Assembly (NCBI GenBank): GCA_021776735.1
Contig: JAJFFH010000058.1
Location: 1-64,000 of the forward strand
Direction: 5' to 3'
DNA from: Planctomycetota bacterium
GTDB taxonomy: Bacteria; Planctomycetota; PLA2
Length of the DNA stretch: 64,000 nt
A program made the position numbers and the translations under genes. The notes under the pieces were generated by a model. That model saw nothing but the letters and a program-made list of their open reading frames with translations. It was not told the origin of the DNA and did no database searches. Of this stretch, positions 54,078-63,568 are shown in pieces; the stretch's first letter is position 1, and each line of letters begins with the position of its first letter.

Positions 54078-55070
54078 TCAGGCGAGTGTCCCGCCACAAC
54101 TGGCGCCGTTGCCGGCGGTGCAACCGAAGCAGTGCCGCCCCGTGGCGATCGTCTCGCCGGTCAGCTCGCCGGGAGTGACATCCCAAAGGAAACGCCGCGC
54201 CTTGCCGCCCAGGCCCAGCTCCACCATCTGGTTGAAGTCGCAATCGAAGAGATCGCCCTCCCAACCGACGTTGATCATGTCGCGGCACATCAGGCCGTCC
54301 ACGGTCGCGGGATTGAAGCTGTCCAACAGGAGCTGCTGGTATGCCTCGAGCTCCCCGGTCTGCTCGAGGTAGAGCTTGAACCGCGTGACCGGCAGGTTCG
54401 TGATGCAGATGAGCCGGTGAAACTCGATGTCGAAGTTGTCCTTCAGTTGTTTTTTGTACTCGGGCTCAAGCACGCTCTCGGCGGGCGCGATCGTCGGCCC
54501 CAGCGGGTTGTAGACGAGTGACAGCGGCAGGCCGCCGTCGGTTCCGAAACCGTGGCGATTGAGCGCCCGCAGCGCATCGATCGACTTTTGAAAGACGCCG
54601 TCCCCGCGCTGCTGGTCGACGTTGCCCTCCGTGTAACACGGCAGGGACGCGACGACCTCGCATTCTTGTTCGCGATAGAACGCCGGAAGATCCTCGTAGC
54701 CCGCCTCGAAGAACACCGTGAGGTTGCAGCGCACGATGACGCGCGCCCCGACCTCGCGGCCCGCCACGACCAGCCGACGAAACTCCGGGCACAACTCGGG
54801 CGCGCCACCGGTGATGTCGAGCAGCTCCGGCGGATACGCGCGCATCCACGCGATGATGCGGTCCGCGGTCTCCGCGGTCATGACCTCCTTGCGGCCCGGG
54901 CCGGCGCCGACGTGGCAGTGCACGCACGTCTGGTTGCAGAGCTTGCCGACGTTGATCTGGAGCACGCGCGCGGGACCGCGACGCAGATCGAAGCCGGCGT
55001 CGGCGAGCACCGTCGCGAACCTCGAAGGAAGCGCGACGTCGGGCTGGGACGGCGATGTTTCCATCTTCAT
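54078..55070 (-). CDS. arsS: Arsenosugar biosynthesis radical-SAM protein ArsS
   Basis: 330 residues, ATG 55070. The radical-SAM cluster motif CNQTCVHC follows LQINVGKL near residue 43. The segments LDITGGAPELCPEFRRLV, VRCNLTVFFEAGY and ASLPCYTEGNVDQQRG are typical. The C-terminal cysteine-rich domain ends HCFGCTAGNGASCGG, the position that carries selenocysteine in some relatives; here all are Cys. ArsS joins the 5'-deoxyadenosyl group of SAM to dimethylarsenite. The start overlaps the stop of the unknown lipoprotein gene (ATGA), and arsM lies two genes upstream. Confidence 0.93.
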   Translation of the reverse strand: MKMETSPSQPDVALPSRFATVLADAGFDLRRGPARVLQINVGKLCNQTCVHCHVGAGPGRKEVMTAETADRIIAWMRAYPPELLDITGGAPELCPEFRRLVVAGREVGARVIVRCNLTVFFEAGYEDLPAFYREQECEVVASLPCYTEGNVDQQRGDGVFQKSIDALRALNRHGFGTDGGLPLSLVYNPLGPTIAPAESVLEPEYKKQLKDNFDIEFHRLICITNLPVTRFKLYLEQTGELEAYQQLLLDSFNPATVDGLMCRDMINVGWEGDLFDCDFNQMVELGLGGKARRFLWDVTPGELTGETIATGRHCFGCTAGNGASCGGTLA

Positions 55071-55885
55071 CGCAGTAGCCTCTCGTCGTCGGGGGCGACC
55101 TTTTGCCAGTAGTAGAGCCGCCGACGGCTGAGGCGCTCGAACTCCTCGGTGTCGGCGATACGCCACTTGTGCAACGCACCGCCGGCGTACTCGAAACGGG
55201 CCCACTCATCGCCATCGCCGGCCAAGAGCCGCACGACCGCGCGCTGCGGGATCTGACCCGTGCGCCGAACGGTGAGCCGTTTCACGGACGCCGCGCCGAC
55301 CCGGTTGCGCGCGAGCGACGGGCGCACGAGAATCGACGCGCCGTCCTTGAACGCGCGCGCCAGGTAGCACAGCTCATCGACGAAGTACTCGCCGCGCGGC
55401 TTCTTGAGCTCGCGGCTTCCGCGACCCTCGCCTTCCCAGTACGAGTCCCAGGTGAGCCGACGCTCGTTCTTGTCCCAGCGCAGAAACGTCAGCCCGCAGC
55501 CGTCCTGGCTGGAACCGACCGCTTTCACGAGTGCCGCGTTGCGCCGGTCGAAGAACAGCGAGAACATGCGTCGGTAGTCGTACGTCCCGGTGTTGAACGT
55601 GACGTGTCGGTTCGCCTTGAGCACCGGCAGCGCCGTCGGCCGGTCGCGCTTGGTCAGTTCGGTCTTGTCGAAGTGCTCGCGGATGACGTAGTCGCGCGCC
55701 TCGGCCTTGCGCCAGTGCCCGTAGCGAAACACCTTGCCGCGATAGACGGACACGACGGCCGCGCCGTCGTCCCACGACTTGCTCGCAAGCCATGCGGCGT
55801 CGGTCGTGGCGCCCGGTACACCGACCGGGGTCTCTTCGCAGGCGACGCACGCCCAAAGACCGATCAGCAGGACCAGCCGATGCAT
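55067..55885 (-). CDS. Unknown lipoprotein between arsM and arsS
   Basis: 272 residues, ATG 55885. The N-terminus MHRLVLLIGLWACVACEET is a lipoprotein signal with lipobox Cys-Val-Ala-Cys. The mature part contains VYRGKVFRYGHWRKAEARDY, VLKANRHVTFNTGTYDYRRMF and QDGCGLTFLRWDKNERRLTW. This pattern (RYG-x-x-R-x-x-EA, VLK-x-N, TG-x-Y-x-Y) matches an uncharacterised family in other bacteria whose members are often mislabelled as septum-formation inhibitor Maf. It is tightly coupled at both ends: two bases after the arsM stop, and a four-base overlap with arsS. That suggests a role linked to arsenic handling at the envelope. Confidence 0.78.
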   Translation of the reverse strand: MHRLVLLIGLWACVACEETPVGVPGATTDAAWLASKSWDDGAAVVSVYRGKVFRYGHWRKAEARDYVIREHFDKTELTKRDRPTALPVLKANRHVTFNTGTYDYRRMFSLFFDRRNAALVKAVGSSQDGCGLTFLRWDKNERRLTWDSYWEGEGRGSRELKKPRGEYFVDELCYLARAFKDGASILVRPSLARNRVGAASVKRLTVRRTGQIPQRAVVRLLAGDGDEWARFEYAGGALHKWRIADTEEFERLSRRRLYYWQKVAPDDERLLR

Positions 55886-55886
55886 C

Positions 55887-57032
55887 TCAGCAGCACTCCG
55901 TATCGTCGCAGCAGGCGCCGTCGCCGGACGAGGTCTCGCGAAAGGCCTCGCCCTTGGTCTCGCGCGCACTCCGGACGACATCACGGGAGCAGTCGAACGG
56001 GCGCTCTTCCGCGGGCGTCTCGGGAGCCTCGCGCGGTTCGACCTGCTCGAAGTGCTCCAGGTAGGGCTCGCGACCATAGATCGCGTAGGTCTTTTCGCAG
56101 ACGGCCATGCGGACGCCACGAACCAGCCGGTGGCCATCGTCGTCGACGACCTCGGAGAACGGTCCCTTGTAGACGACCGCCTGAAGCCCCTCGACGCACG
56201 GGCCTTCCTTGCCCTTGAACGCTTCGACGGTCAACGATCGGAACTCGATCCCCTCGACGGTGCGCCACGGCTGCTCGTCGCGCGTCAGGATGCGGGCGCC
56301 GTAAAAGCCCGCATCCGTGAACGCCTTCAGGAACAGGTCCTCGCGAAACGCGCCGGAGATGCAACCGCTCCACAGTTCGGGGTCGTTCTGCATGTGGGCG
56401 GGCACGTCTTCGTCGCTCGCGATGTCGGAGATCACGGCGCGGCCGCCACGCCGCAGCACACGAAACATCTCTTCGAAGAGCCTGGTCTTTTCGTCCGCAT
56501 GGACCAGGTTGAGCACACAGTTGGAGACCACGACGTCGATCGAACCCGTCGCGACCAGCGGGTGGCGCACCAGGTGGTCCTGATACGCCAACGCGTCCTG
56601 CGCGTTTTCGACCGGGTTCGTCTTCAGGTAGTCGGCGGCCGCGGCGGCGTGGAACGTGAGATCCTGGATGCGGCCCTCCCGGAACTCCACATTGTCGTAG
56701 CCAATCTGCGCGGCCACCTTCGGCGCGGCCGAGCGGGCCAAGGCCAACATATCGGCGTTCAGATCGACGCCGATGACCATGCCCTCGGCACCAACGACCT
56801 GGGCGGCGATGAAGCAGATCTTGCCCCCGCCGGAGCCGAGATCGAGCACGATTTCACCGGGTTTCAGATGGGCGCTCGGGTCGCCGCAGCCATAATCCCG
56901 GGCCAGCACCTCCTCGGGAATGGCCTTAAGGAACTCTGGGTTGTACGAGATGGGGCAGCAGAGTTCGTTTTCGAGCGACTTGGCAGCAGTCGAATACCGT
57001 TCACGGACGGCAGATTCCACGTCAATACTCAT
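55887..57032 (-). CDS. arsM: Arsenite methyltransferase ArsM
   Basis: 381 residues, ATG 57032. The SAM-binding motif VLDLGSGGGKICFIAAQVVG lies near residue 67. Arsenic-binding cysteines are present: ENELCCPISYN near residue 25, VVSNCVLNLVH near 177 and WSGCISGAFRE near 227. A C-terminal extension ends in several cysteines (GACCDDTECC). ArsM methylates trivalent arsenic, and dimethylarsenite is the substrate of ArsS. It is the first gene of the arsM-lipoprotein-arsS operon. Confidence 0.92.
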   Translation of the reverse strand: MSIDVESAVRERYSTAAKSLENELCCPISYNPEFLKAIPEEVLARDYGCGDPSAHLKPGEIVLDLGSGGGKICFIAAQVVGAEGMVIGVDLNADMLALARSAAPKVAAQIGYDNVEFREGRIQDLTFHAAAAADYLKTNPVENAQDALAYQDHLVRHPLVATGSIDVVVSNCVLNLVHADEKTRLFEEMFRVLRRGGRAVISDIASDEDVPAHMQNDPELWSGCISGAFREDLFLKAFTDAGFYGARILTRDEQPWRTVEGIEFRSLTVEAFKGKEGPCVEGLQAVVYKGPFSEVVDDDGHRLVRGVRMAVCEKTYAIYGREPYLEHFEQVEPREAPETPAEERPFDCSRDVVRSARETKGEAFRETSSGDGACCDDTECC

Positions 57033-57127
57033 AAGCCCGTGATCCTCGCACACGGAGGGCCAAGACTCCCGACATCGGTCTCAGAGCGCGGTTTTTCACG
57101 CACGGCTGGCGCGGTTTACCGGTGCGG

Positions 57128-57364
57128 CTATTCCGTCGCGACCACGCGCTTGATTTCGTCGATTTCGCTCGTGACGGCGCTCTCGAGGCCATACCGCAGC
57201 GTGATGTCGGCCCCGGGGCATCCGATACACGCGCCCGTCAGCCGGACGTACACGGTGTCCCCCTCGATCCGGTCGAACAAAACACCACCGCCATCGACGC
57301 TCAGGGCCGGACCCAGGCGGCGGAGGACTTCGCGGACGCGCATTTCGAGGGCCTTCGTCGTCAT
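57128..57364 (-). CDS. NifU-like iron-sulfur scaffold domain protein
   Basis: 78 residues, ATG 57364. The whole protein is a NifU C-terminal (Nfu) domain. VREVLRRLGPALSVDGGGVL and LTGACIGCPGADITLRYGLE contain the Cys-x-x-Cys that binds an Fe-S cluster. The size is normal for stand-alone Nfu proteins. It could supply clusters to Fe-S enzymes such as ArsS, but the 95-bp gap to arsM and general role of Nfu make that only a possibility. Confidence 0.9.
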   Translation of the reverse strand: MTTKALEMRVREVLRRLGPALSVDGGGVLFDRIEGDTVYVRLTGACIGCPGADITLRYGLESAVTSEIDEIKRVVATE

Positions 57365-57410
57365 GAGCAGCGCCCACAATACGCTGTGAGGCCGTCGGTC
57401 GCGACTCGCC

Positions 57411-57440
57411 GCCCGCCCCCGCCCAGGCCCCCGCCCCCCT
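57411..57440 (+). repeat. C-run tract upstream of the Ser/Thr kinase gene
   Basis: Four C-runs of three to six in 30 bp in the divergent spacer. A G-quadruplex candidate on the minus strand. Confidence 0.6.
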
Positions 57441-57531
57441 AAACACCAACTTCCGGAGTCCTGGCCGGCACGAACAAGAATACGAAGTGGAACGCGGGAG
57501 TAACGACCCTACACTGGCGTTTTGCAACCCC

Positions 57532-59841
57532 ATGTGGGGCACGGCGCACTCGGGCATGGCAGAGGAAACACCGTACGAAGGCGAGCAGGCTTTCCGCCTT
57601 GCGGGAGACCGGCTGGGCAAGTTCGTCATCATCGACGAGCTCGGTCGCGGTTCCATGGGCGTCGTTTACGAGGCCTTCCAGACCGACTTGAAGCGCAAGG
57701 TCGCGCTGAAGGTTCTGCCGGCCAACATCGCACTCGACGCCAAGCAGGTGCGCCGTTTCCGCCGCGAGGCCGAGTCCATGGCGCGACTCCGCCACGACCA
57801 CGTCATTCACATCTACGAGGTCGGGGCGGAAGCGGACACCCACTACTTCGCGATGGAGATGATCGTGGGGCACTCGTACGGGGAACATGGAGGTCGCGAC
57901 CGGGAGTCCGTGCGCGGGTCGGCACGCCTGGCCATGCAGGCCGCGCGCGGCTTGGCCCATGCCCACGACCACGGCGTCATTCACCGCGACATCAAGCCCG
58001 GCAACCTGCTCGTGGACCGTGCCGAGCGGCTGGTCGTGACGGACTTCGGGCTGGCGCGGCTCATGGATTCCGGCAGCCTGACGTCGACGGACGCGATCGT
58101 CGGCACCCCGAAGTACATGAGCCCGGAGCAGATCCTGCCGGGCACCAAGCCGATGGACGGCCGCACCGATGTCTACTCGCTCGGCGCGACGCTCTACGAA
58201 GTCGTCGCCGGACGCGCTCCCTTCGACGAGCCCTCGGTCCAGGCCTTCATCAAGGCGATCCTGGAGCAGCGGCCGTCCTCGCCGCGCAAGTTCAACCGGC
58301 ATGTGCCCCACGACCTCTCCACGATCATCCTGCGGTGCCTCGAAAAGGAACCCGACGAACGCTACGCCTCGGCGGAGGCCATGGCCAACGATCTCGAGCG
58401 GTTCCTTGACGGTGACCGCATCAAGGCCAAGCCCAAGGGCGCGCTGCGGATCGGGCTCGAGACCATGCGCCGGCACCCCGGGATCAGCGCCGTGAGCGCC
58501 GTCGCCCTGATCGCGATCGTGCTCGTACTCTGGTTCGGACGGGAAGCTGCCGAAGCAACGCGCGCCGGACGAATCGATCGGCGCATCATCGAGATTCAGG
58601 CGCTGGAGGACCCCGAGCAGGCGGTCCGCGAAGTCGTCGCGATCCTAGAGCGCCACCCCAAGGAACGGCGGCTCCACGAGCTCCATGCCCAGGTTCGCGA
58701 GCGCCTGGCGCTCAAGATCCTGGAGGCGCCGGAGCCCGATTTTGACCGCGCGTTCGAGAACGTGGTCCTGACCGGCAAGACGGGCGGATTCTGGCACGTC
58801 ATGCTGCTGTTTGAGACCCACCGCGCCGGTGACGCCCGGCGCGTGGCGACCAACCTTCCGGAAGGATCACCGCTGCGCCGACTCGCCGAGGCACGGCTCG
58901 CGCTGGACGCCGGGGAATTCGAACAGGCGGCCGAGGCGAAGCTGCTCCTCGACGGCGTCTCGGCGGTTCACGCGACGTACGGACTCTTGACCCGCGCCGA
59001 GGCGCAGTTGGCGCTCGCGCGCCAGGCCAAGGCTGCGGGCGGCGACGAGGCGGATGTGGGCGGCCGGCTCGACGAGGCACTCGGTCACGCGACCGCGGCG
59101 CGCGATCGCGCGGTGGAACTCCGCCAGCGGTGGCTGCGTGAGCGGGTGAACCTGCGGCGCAGCGACATACTATTGGAGAAGGATCCGCGGCTGGATGTAC
59201 GCACCCTGATCGCCGACAGCGCTGCCGCCTTCGCCGAGGCGTTCCGCGATCTGACCACGCTCTGGGGCAACATGACCCGCCCCGAGGCCGCCGTGGCGCG
59301 GGCCTATGTGAACCGGGTTCTTGAGTTTGCCGGCATGCAGTCACCGCCGCCCGATCTCGAGCAGAAGGCCGAGCAGCGCGCGAAAAAAGCGGAGAAGACG
59401 CGGGACCCGCTCAGCCGCATCCAGGCCAACCTCCTCCTGGCCGTGGCCCGTTTTCCGCGCCGGGACTTTGTGCGGATCAAGGACGCGCTGGTCGCGGCCG
59501 ACGAGGCCGAAAAGACCGTCTCCGGTCAGAACCCTCTCGCGCCCTACATTTCGTGGGGCTACTCGTTTCTGTACCGACAGGCCGATGACCCTGGCGAAGC
59601 CGTGACTTGGGCGATCGCGGCGCTGGAGGGCGCAGCGAGGACCGAGGACAACTTCCAGGACTGGGAACCGCTGACGCGGCACGCGCTGTTGCTCGGTGAG
59701 TACGCGGTCCGCAACAAGAAACGCGCGCTCGCCGTGCAACTGTACAAACTACTGACCCATGCCGGGTTCGCGCGGCTCCGCAAGGCGAGCTGGTGGAACC
59801 CCGGCCTTACTTCCCGCGTCGCCGCGCTAGCCGCCGGTTGA
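57532..59841 (+). CDS. Membrane Ser/Thr protein kinase with C-terminal helical repeats
   Basis: About 769 residues (ATG 57532; 57556 is possible). The kinase domain is complete: ELGRGSMGVVYEAF (P-loop), the lysine in VALKVLP, HRDIKPGNLL (catalytic loop), VTDFGLARLM (DFG) and GTPKYMSPEQIL (activation loop). One membrane helix (ISAVSAVALIAIVLVLWFG) follows near residue 330. The outside part is 430 residues of helical, TPR-like repeats. This is the common architecture of bacterial transmembrane Hanks-type kinases. Its 3' end overlaps the convergent gene by 35 bp. Confidence 0.92.
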   Translation: MWGTAHSGMAEETPYEGEQAFRLAGDRLGKFVIIDELGRGSMGVVYEAFQTDLKRKVALKVLPANIALDAKQVRRFRREAESMARLRHDHVIHIYEVGAEADTHYFAMEMIVGHSYGEHGGRDRESVRGSARLAMQAARGLAHAHDHGVIHRDIKPGNLLVDRAERLVVTDFGLARLMDSGSLTSTDAIVGTPKYMSPEQILPGTKPMDGRTDVYSLGATLYEVVAGRAPFDEPSVQAFIKAILEQRPSSPRKFNRHVPHDLSTIILRCLEKEPDERYASAEAMANDLERFLDGDRIKAKPKGALRIGLETMRRHPGISAVSAVALIAIVLVLWFGREAAEATRAGRIDRRIIEIQALEDPEQAVREVVAILERHPKERRLHELHAQVRERLALKILEAPEPDFDRAFENVVLTGKTGGFWHVMLLFETHRAGDARRVATNLPEGSPLRRLAEARLALDAGEFEQAAEAKLLLDGVSAVHATYGLLTRAEAQLALARQAKAAGGDEADVGGRLDEALGHATAARDRAVELRQRWLRERVNLRRSDILLEKDPRLDVRTLIADSAAAFAEAFRDLTTLWGNMTRPEAAVARAYVNRVLEFAGMQSPPPDLEQKAEQRAKKAEKTRDPLSRIQANLLLAVARFPRRDFVRIKDALVAADEAEKTVSGQNPLAPYISWGYSFLYRQADDPGEAVTWAIAALEGAARTEDNFQDWEPLTRHALLLGEYAVRNKKRALAVQLYKLLTHAGFARLRKASWWNPGLTSRVAALAAG

Positions 59842-62002
59842 GTTGCTGCTGAGAGACCCGCTCGATGGCCAGCCTCCTCGTGAGCACCGTGATCTTTTTG
59901 TCCGCGCCGTTCGGGGCACCGTACAAGAGGATGCCGGTTTTCTGCGCACGCGCGGATCCCAGATAGGTGTAACGGGCCTTCGTGCCCGGCACGATGTAGG
60001 ACGCGCCCGCATCGTACGGAGACTGCACCTGGTCGAGCGAGCGCGGGTACTCGCCGTGCGTGCGCCGGTGGTTGCGAAGACGGCGCGCCCACAGGCGGAC
60101 GCGCGACTCGCAAACGTGCTCCCGCACCAGCGCTGCGGTCTGGACCGGCCGCGGCGCACGCTGAGCACTCTCTTCCTCCCGGAAGTACGCGAAGACACCG
60201 GCCCCGGCGCCGATCGCGGCCAGCATCGCCCCGCCCGTATCGATTGAGCTGTGCGATCGCCAGTACAGACCGCCCTCATCCGCTTCGCGCCACGCGATGC
60301 GGCCGTAGAGGTGTCGCGAAAACACAGAGGCGTCGGGAAGCTCATAGTGCATCGTCGCGCCCAGGCCGTACTGCGGCATTGCCTGCAGCAGCGGGACGCC
60401 CGTGTCGTAGCAAAGCTCAAACATCCGCGCGACATCAAGGTACGAGACGCCGAGCGCCTGCTCCGGCACGCGTTCACGCAGGCGCAAGAACTCGCGGTTC
60501 TTGAGAATCGACGGTCGATCCCCGCGTGCGACCGTGGCCAGCCGCTGAAACGTGACCGGGTAGAGCGCGACGAGCAGCTTGCCGTCGATCACGCCGAACG
60601 TCGGCGAGACGGGGATTTCCGCCAGCCTCCGGTCGCCCAGCGGAATCGTGTGTACGTTGGCCCCGCGCATCCGGAACGTGCGCACGCCGGTGCCCGCCGG
60701 CCACTCGAATCTCTTGAGCATGGCCAGCAGCGTTTTCTCGAGGTGCACCGCATCGGCGCTCTCAAGGACCACACCGATGTCGGGAATGAGGCCGCGTGTG
60801 GGGGCCACGATCAGGGCAGCCTCCGGGCCGACCAGGGAAACGAGATCGCGACGGAGGTCGAGACCGAACAACTCCCTGAACGCCCTTTGGATGACCGGGT
60901 GTCCGATCACGTCTTCGAAATCGGAGTAAATCTCGAACAGCTCGCCGAGATCGAATCGCCCGCAAGCCACATAGACCGAGTCCTTGGGCGCGAACTTCAG
61001 GGCGGCGAGCTTCGCGGCCGGCGCGCGGTCAAAGAGGCGGGCGAGCCCCAACCGCTTGCCTTTCTTCAGCCGTACGGCCGTTGTGGAGCTGAAGCCCGCG
61101 CCGTCCACGCGGGTCACCGTCGAGAGGGTGCGCAGATCCCAGAGTCCCGCGAGCCGCAGGCCCCATTCGGCAACGCTGGCGGCGCCGGCGTTGAGCTTTC
61201 GGATCGCGGCCACGGTCTCGGGCACGCGCACGACGAACGCCGTGGTGGGCGTCCCGTTGCCGGGCGCCGTCGCCATCAGTTGACGGTAGCCGGCCGACGT
61301 GGCGAATGAGGCCGCGCCGGGCTCTCGGTAGCGCGCGAGCATGGCGCGAACGCGCTCGCGCGACGTGGCGACGACGACCAGCTTCCCGATCGGCACGAGG
61401 TAAAAGTCAACGCCGTTGATCGAACCATGGGTGACGCCGACGCCCTGAACCTTCCGCCGGGTGAATTCGGCACGCACATCCTTCGATCCGCCATGCCGGC
61501 CAAGTCCCAACACGGCCCCGACGATAATGTCGCGCAAGACGCTGATCGCGGCCGCGGGGTCGCCCTCGACCTCGAGGGCTGCCACCAGATCCACGGGCAG
61601 CGGCTGCTTGACAAATCCACACCACGCGAACGCAAACCGGTTCTTGATCTTGAACGAACTGGCCTTCTTGCCGGCGAGCCACCCGACACGGATGTCGAGG
61701 TCCGGATTGGACATGTCCACGTTGATCCGCAGCACGCCGTGGCCCAGCGGCAGCGTCATGCTCGTCAGCGAACTCTCGCCGCCGACAAGAAGCGAGAGCA
61801 GTGCCTTGAGACGGGGATCCTCAAGTGTTCGGTAGACAACGAGCTTTTTCATCTCGTCTGGGGTCGGCGCCCGGGTCTGCAGATAAACCGGGGTTTCGGG
61901 CGGCAGAATCCGTGCCAGGGAGGCCGATTCCTCGCCCCGCACTGCCCCGATCAGCAGGAACGATGCCCAAAAGAGCATGCCGAGGGTGCCACTACGTCTC
62001 AT
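59807..62002 (-). CDS. Large secreted protein, DUF3352-like
   Basis: 731 residues, ATG 62002. The signal peptide is GTLGMLFWASFLLIGAVRG. The opening ARILPPETPVYLQTRAP and later FAPKDSVYVACGRFDLGELF, RTFRMRGANVHTIPLGDRRL and FGVIDGKLLVALYPVTFQRL are the kind of repeats seen in DUF3352-type secreted proteins of planctomycetes. The membership is tentative. A hydrophobic stretch (GGAMLAAIGAGAGVFAYF, near residue 600) is followed by a pilin-like or minor-subunit-like tail (TAALVREHVCESRVRLWARR, YPRSLDQVQSPYD). Function unknown. Confidence 0.75.
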   Translation of the reverse strand: MRRSGTLGMLFWASFLLIGAVRGEESASLARILPPETPVYLQTRAPTPDEMKKLVVYRTLEDPRLKALLSLLVGGESSLTSMTLPLGHGVLRINVDMSNPDLDIRVGWLAGKKASSFKIKNRFAFAWCGFVKQPLPVDLVAALEVEGDPAAAISVLRDIIVGAVLGLGRHGGSKDVRAEFTRRKVQGVGVTHGSINGVDFYLVPIGKLVVVATSRERVRAMLARYREPGAASFATSAGYRQLMATAPGNGTPTTAFVVRVPETVAAIRKLNAGAASVAEWGLRLAGLWDLRTLSTVTRVDGAGFSSTTAVRLKKGKRLGLARLFDRAPAAKLAALKFAPKDSVYVACGRFDLGELFEIYSDFEDVIGHPVIQRAFRELFGLDLRRDLVSLVGPEAALIVAPTRGLIPDIGVVLESADAVHLEKTLLAMLKRFEWPAGTGVRTFRMRGANVHTIPLGDRRLAEIPVSPTFGVIDGKLLVALYPVTFQRLATVARGDRPSILKNREFLRLRERVPEQALGVSYLDVARMFELCYDTGVPLLQAMPQYGLGATMHYELPDASVFSRHLYGRIAWREADEGGLYWRSHSSIDTGGAMLAAIGAGAGVFAYFREEESAQRAPRPVQTAALVREHVCESRVRLWARRLRNHRRTHGEYPRSLDQVQSPYDAGASYIVPGTKARYTYLGSARAQKTGILLYGAPNGADKKITVLTRRLAIERVSQQQLNRRLARRRGK

Positions 62003-62206
62003 GTCAGGGGTTCTCTCTACACGTTTCGTGCCACGTCTCAAAAAAACACACGTCGTAACCCCTTTTCCAGTAGCAGGTTATGACGCCGTCGCGCGACCCG
62101 AACGCAGCCGGCCGTACCGAGAGCGCACGGTGCGTAAAAGACGCACACCGGGGCGGTTTCGGATTCGCCGCCCGGACTGCCGATATGGGGTAGGCGGTTC
62201 AACGGG

Positions 62207-63568
62207 ATGGATCCTCACGCATTGGGAAAACTCTGCGTCGAGCGTCGAGTGCTGACCGAGGAACAGCTCCAGCATTGCCTGGAGGTCCAACGGTCGAGTC
62301 CGGCGTGGCGGCGACTTGGCGAGATCATGCTCGCCGAGGGGTTCATCACCGGTGTCTCGCTGGCCAACCTGCTCAGCATCCAGGAGGCCTTGCGCGGTCG
62401 GCAACCCCGACCGACTGCTACGCGGGGCCCGGGCACGCCGACCCCGCCGCAACAAGAAGACGCTGCCGTCGAAGTTCCGCCGACGGAGCTGGCTTGGTTT
62501 CTCAAGGAGGCCGTCGCCCACGGGGCCACCGGTCTCGTGCTCGGTGGCGGACAGCAACCCGTTCTGACCGACGGTGCCAGCACGACGTTGCTGGAGGGGC
62601 CGCCGCTTCGCGACTCACAGATCTACACCATGATCTCGGAGGCAATGCCGTCCAGCGTGATCCAGCAAATGGAACGGGACGGAGTCGCGGAGGCGACCAT
62701 CAACCTCATCGGCGAAGAGCGCACGCGGGTCGCGCTCTACCGCTATGGCGGCGGCGTCGCCGTGTCGATGCGCGTCCTCACGCCCGCACGGGCCGAACTG
62801 GACGACCTGAACCTGCCTGCGGCGGTGCGCGACCTCTCGCGGGCCCAGGACGGGCTCGTATTGATCACCGGTCCCCGGGGCTCGGGCCGAACCACGACCA
62901 TGACGGCGATGCTTCGCCAAGTCGCGGCGACGCGCTCCTGCCACATCGTGGTGCTCGAGTCGATCCGGGAAATCGAACTCGACGCCGAGGGCCCGGCCCT
63001 GGTCACCTACCGGGAAATCGGACGCGACAGCGACTCATGGCGCGACGCGATCCGCGCGACGCTGGCCGCTGACGCCGACGTGGTCGCCGTCAGCGCGCTC
63101 GACCAACCGGAGGCGATCACGGCCGCACTCGGTGTGGCGGCGGCGGACCGGCTCGTCCTCGCCGGAATGCCGACCGGTGGCGCCGTGACAACCGTCGCTC
63201 GCATTCTCGACACGGTCGCCGACCTGCGGGTGCCGTACGCTGCCGATGCACTGGCCACGTGCCTGCGCGGGGTCGTGTCGCAACGCCTCTTTCGGTCTCG
63301 CCGCGGCAACAAGACGTGCGTCGCGTCCGAGGTGCTGCGGACGAACGCGGCGGCTTCGAAACTGATTCGCGAGGGAATGCCGGCCGAGCTACCGACCGTC
63401 ATGCGCGCGGCCACAACGAGCGGAATGATGTGTCTCGAGGACTCGCTGGCCCGCCTCGTGAAACGCGGCGTCGTCAGTCCGACCGAAGCGGTGGAAGCCG
63501 CCAACGACCGCGACGCCCTGCGCCGGTTGATAGGTGCAACCAAGGAGAGTGTGCGTGTCGGCCGTTGA
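62207..63568 (+). CDS. PilT/GspE-like ATPase with degenerate Walker motifs
   Basis: 453 residues. An N-terminal MshEN-like domain (LCVERRVLTEEQLQHCLEVQ, LGEIMLAEGFIT) precedes a PilT-type ATPase domain. The Walker A loop reads GPRGSGRTTT, where the family has Gly-x-x-Gly-Ser-Gly-Lys-Ser/Thr, so Lys is replaced by Arg. The Walker B strand reads ADADVVAVSALDQPEA, lacking the Gly-Glu that normally follows the aspartate. The region YREIGRDSDSWRDAIRATLA is otherwise close to PilT. It may be a non-hydrolysing subunit. The next gene is a similar protein, starting within its 3' end. Confidence 0.8.
   Translation: MDPHALGKLCVERRVLTEEQLQHCLEVQRSSPAWRRLGEIMLAEGFITGVSLANLLSIQEALRGRQPRPTATRGPGTPTPPQQEDAAVEVPPTELAWFLKEAVAHGATGLVLGGGQQPVLTDGASTTLLEGPPLRDSQIYTMISEAMPSSVIQQMERDGVAEATINLIGEERTRVALYRYGGGVAVSMRVLTPARAELDDLNLPAAVRDLSRAQDGLVLITGPRGSGRTTTMTAMLRQVAATRSCHIVVLESIREIELDAEGPALVTYREIGRDSDSWRDAIRATLAADADVVAVSALDQPEAITAALGVAAADRLVLAGMPTGGAVTTVARILDTVADLRVPYAADALATCLRGVVSQRLFRSRRGNKTCVASEVLRTNAAASKLIREGMPAELPTVMRAATTSGMMCLEDSLARLVKRGVVSPTEAVEAANDRDALRRLIGATKESVRVGR

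Noticed and set aside
55048..55058. GGGACGGCGATG at the start of arsS, similar to the dispersed motif
   Set aside because: Only ten of twelve positions match and the flanks differ.
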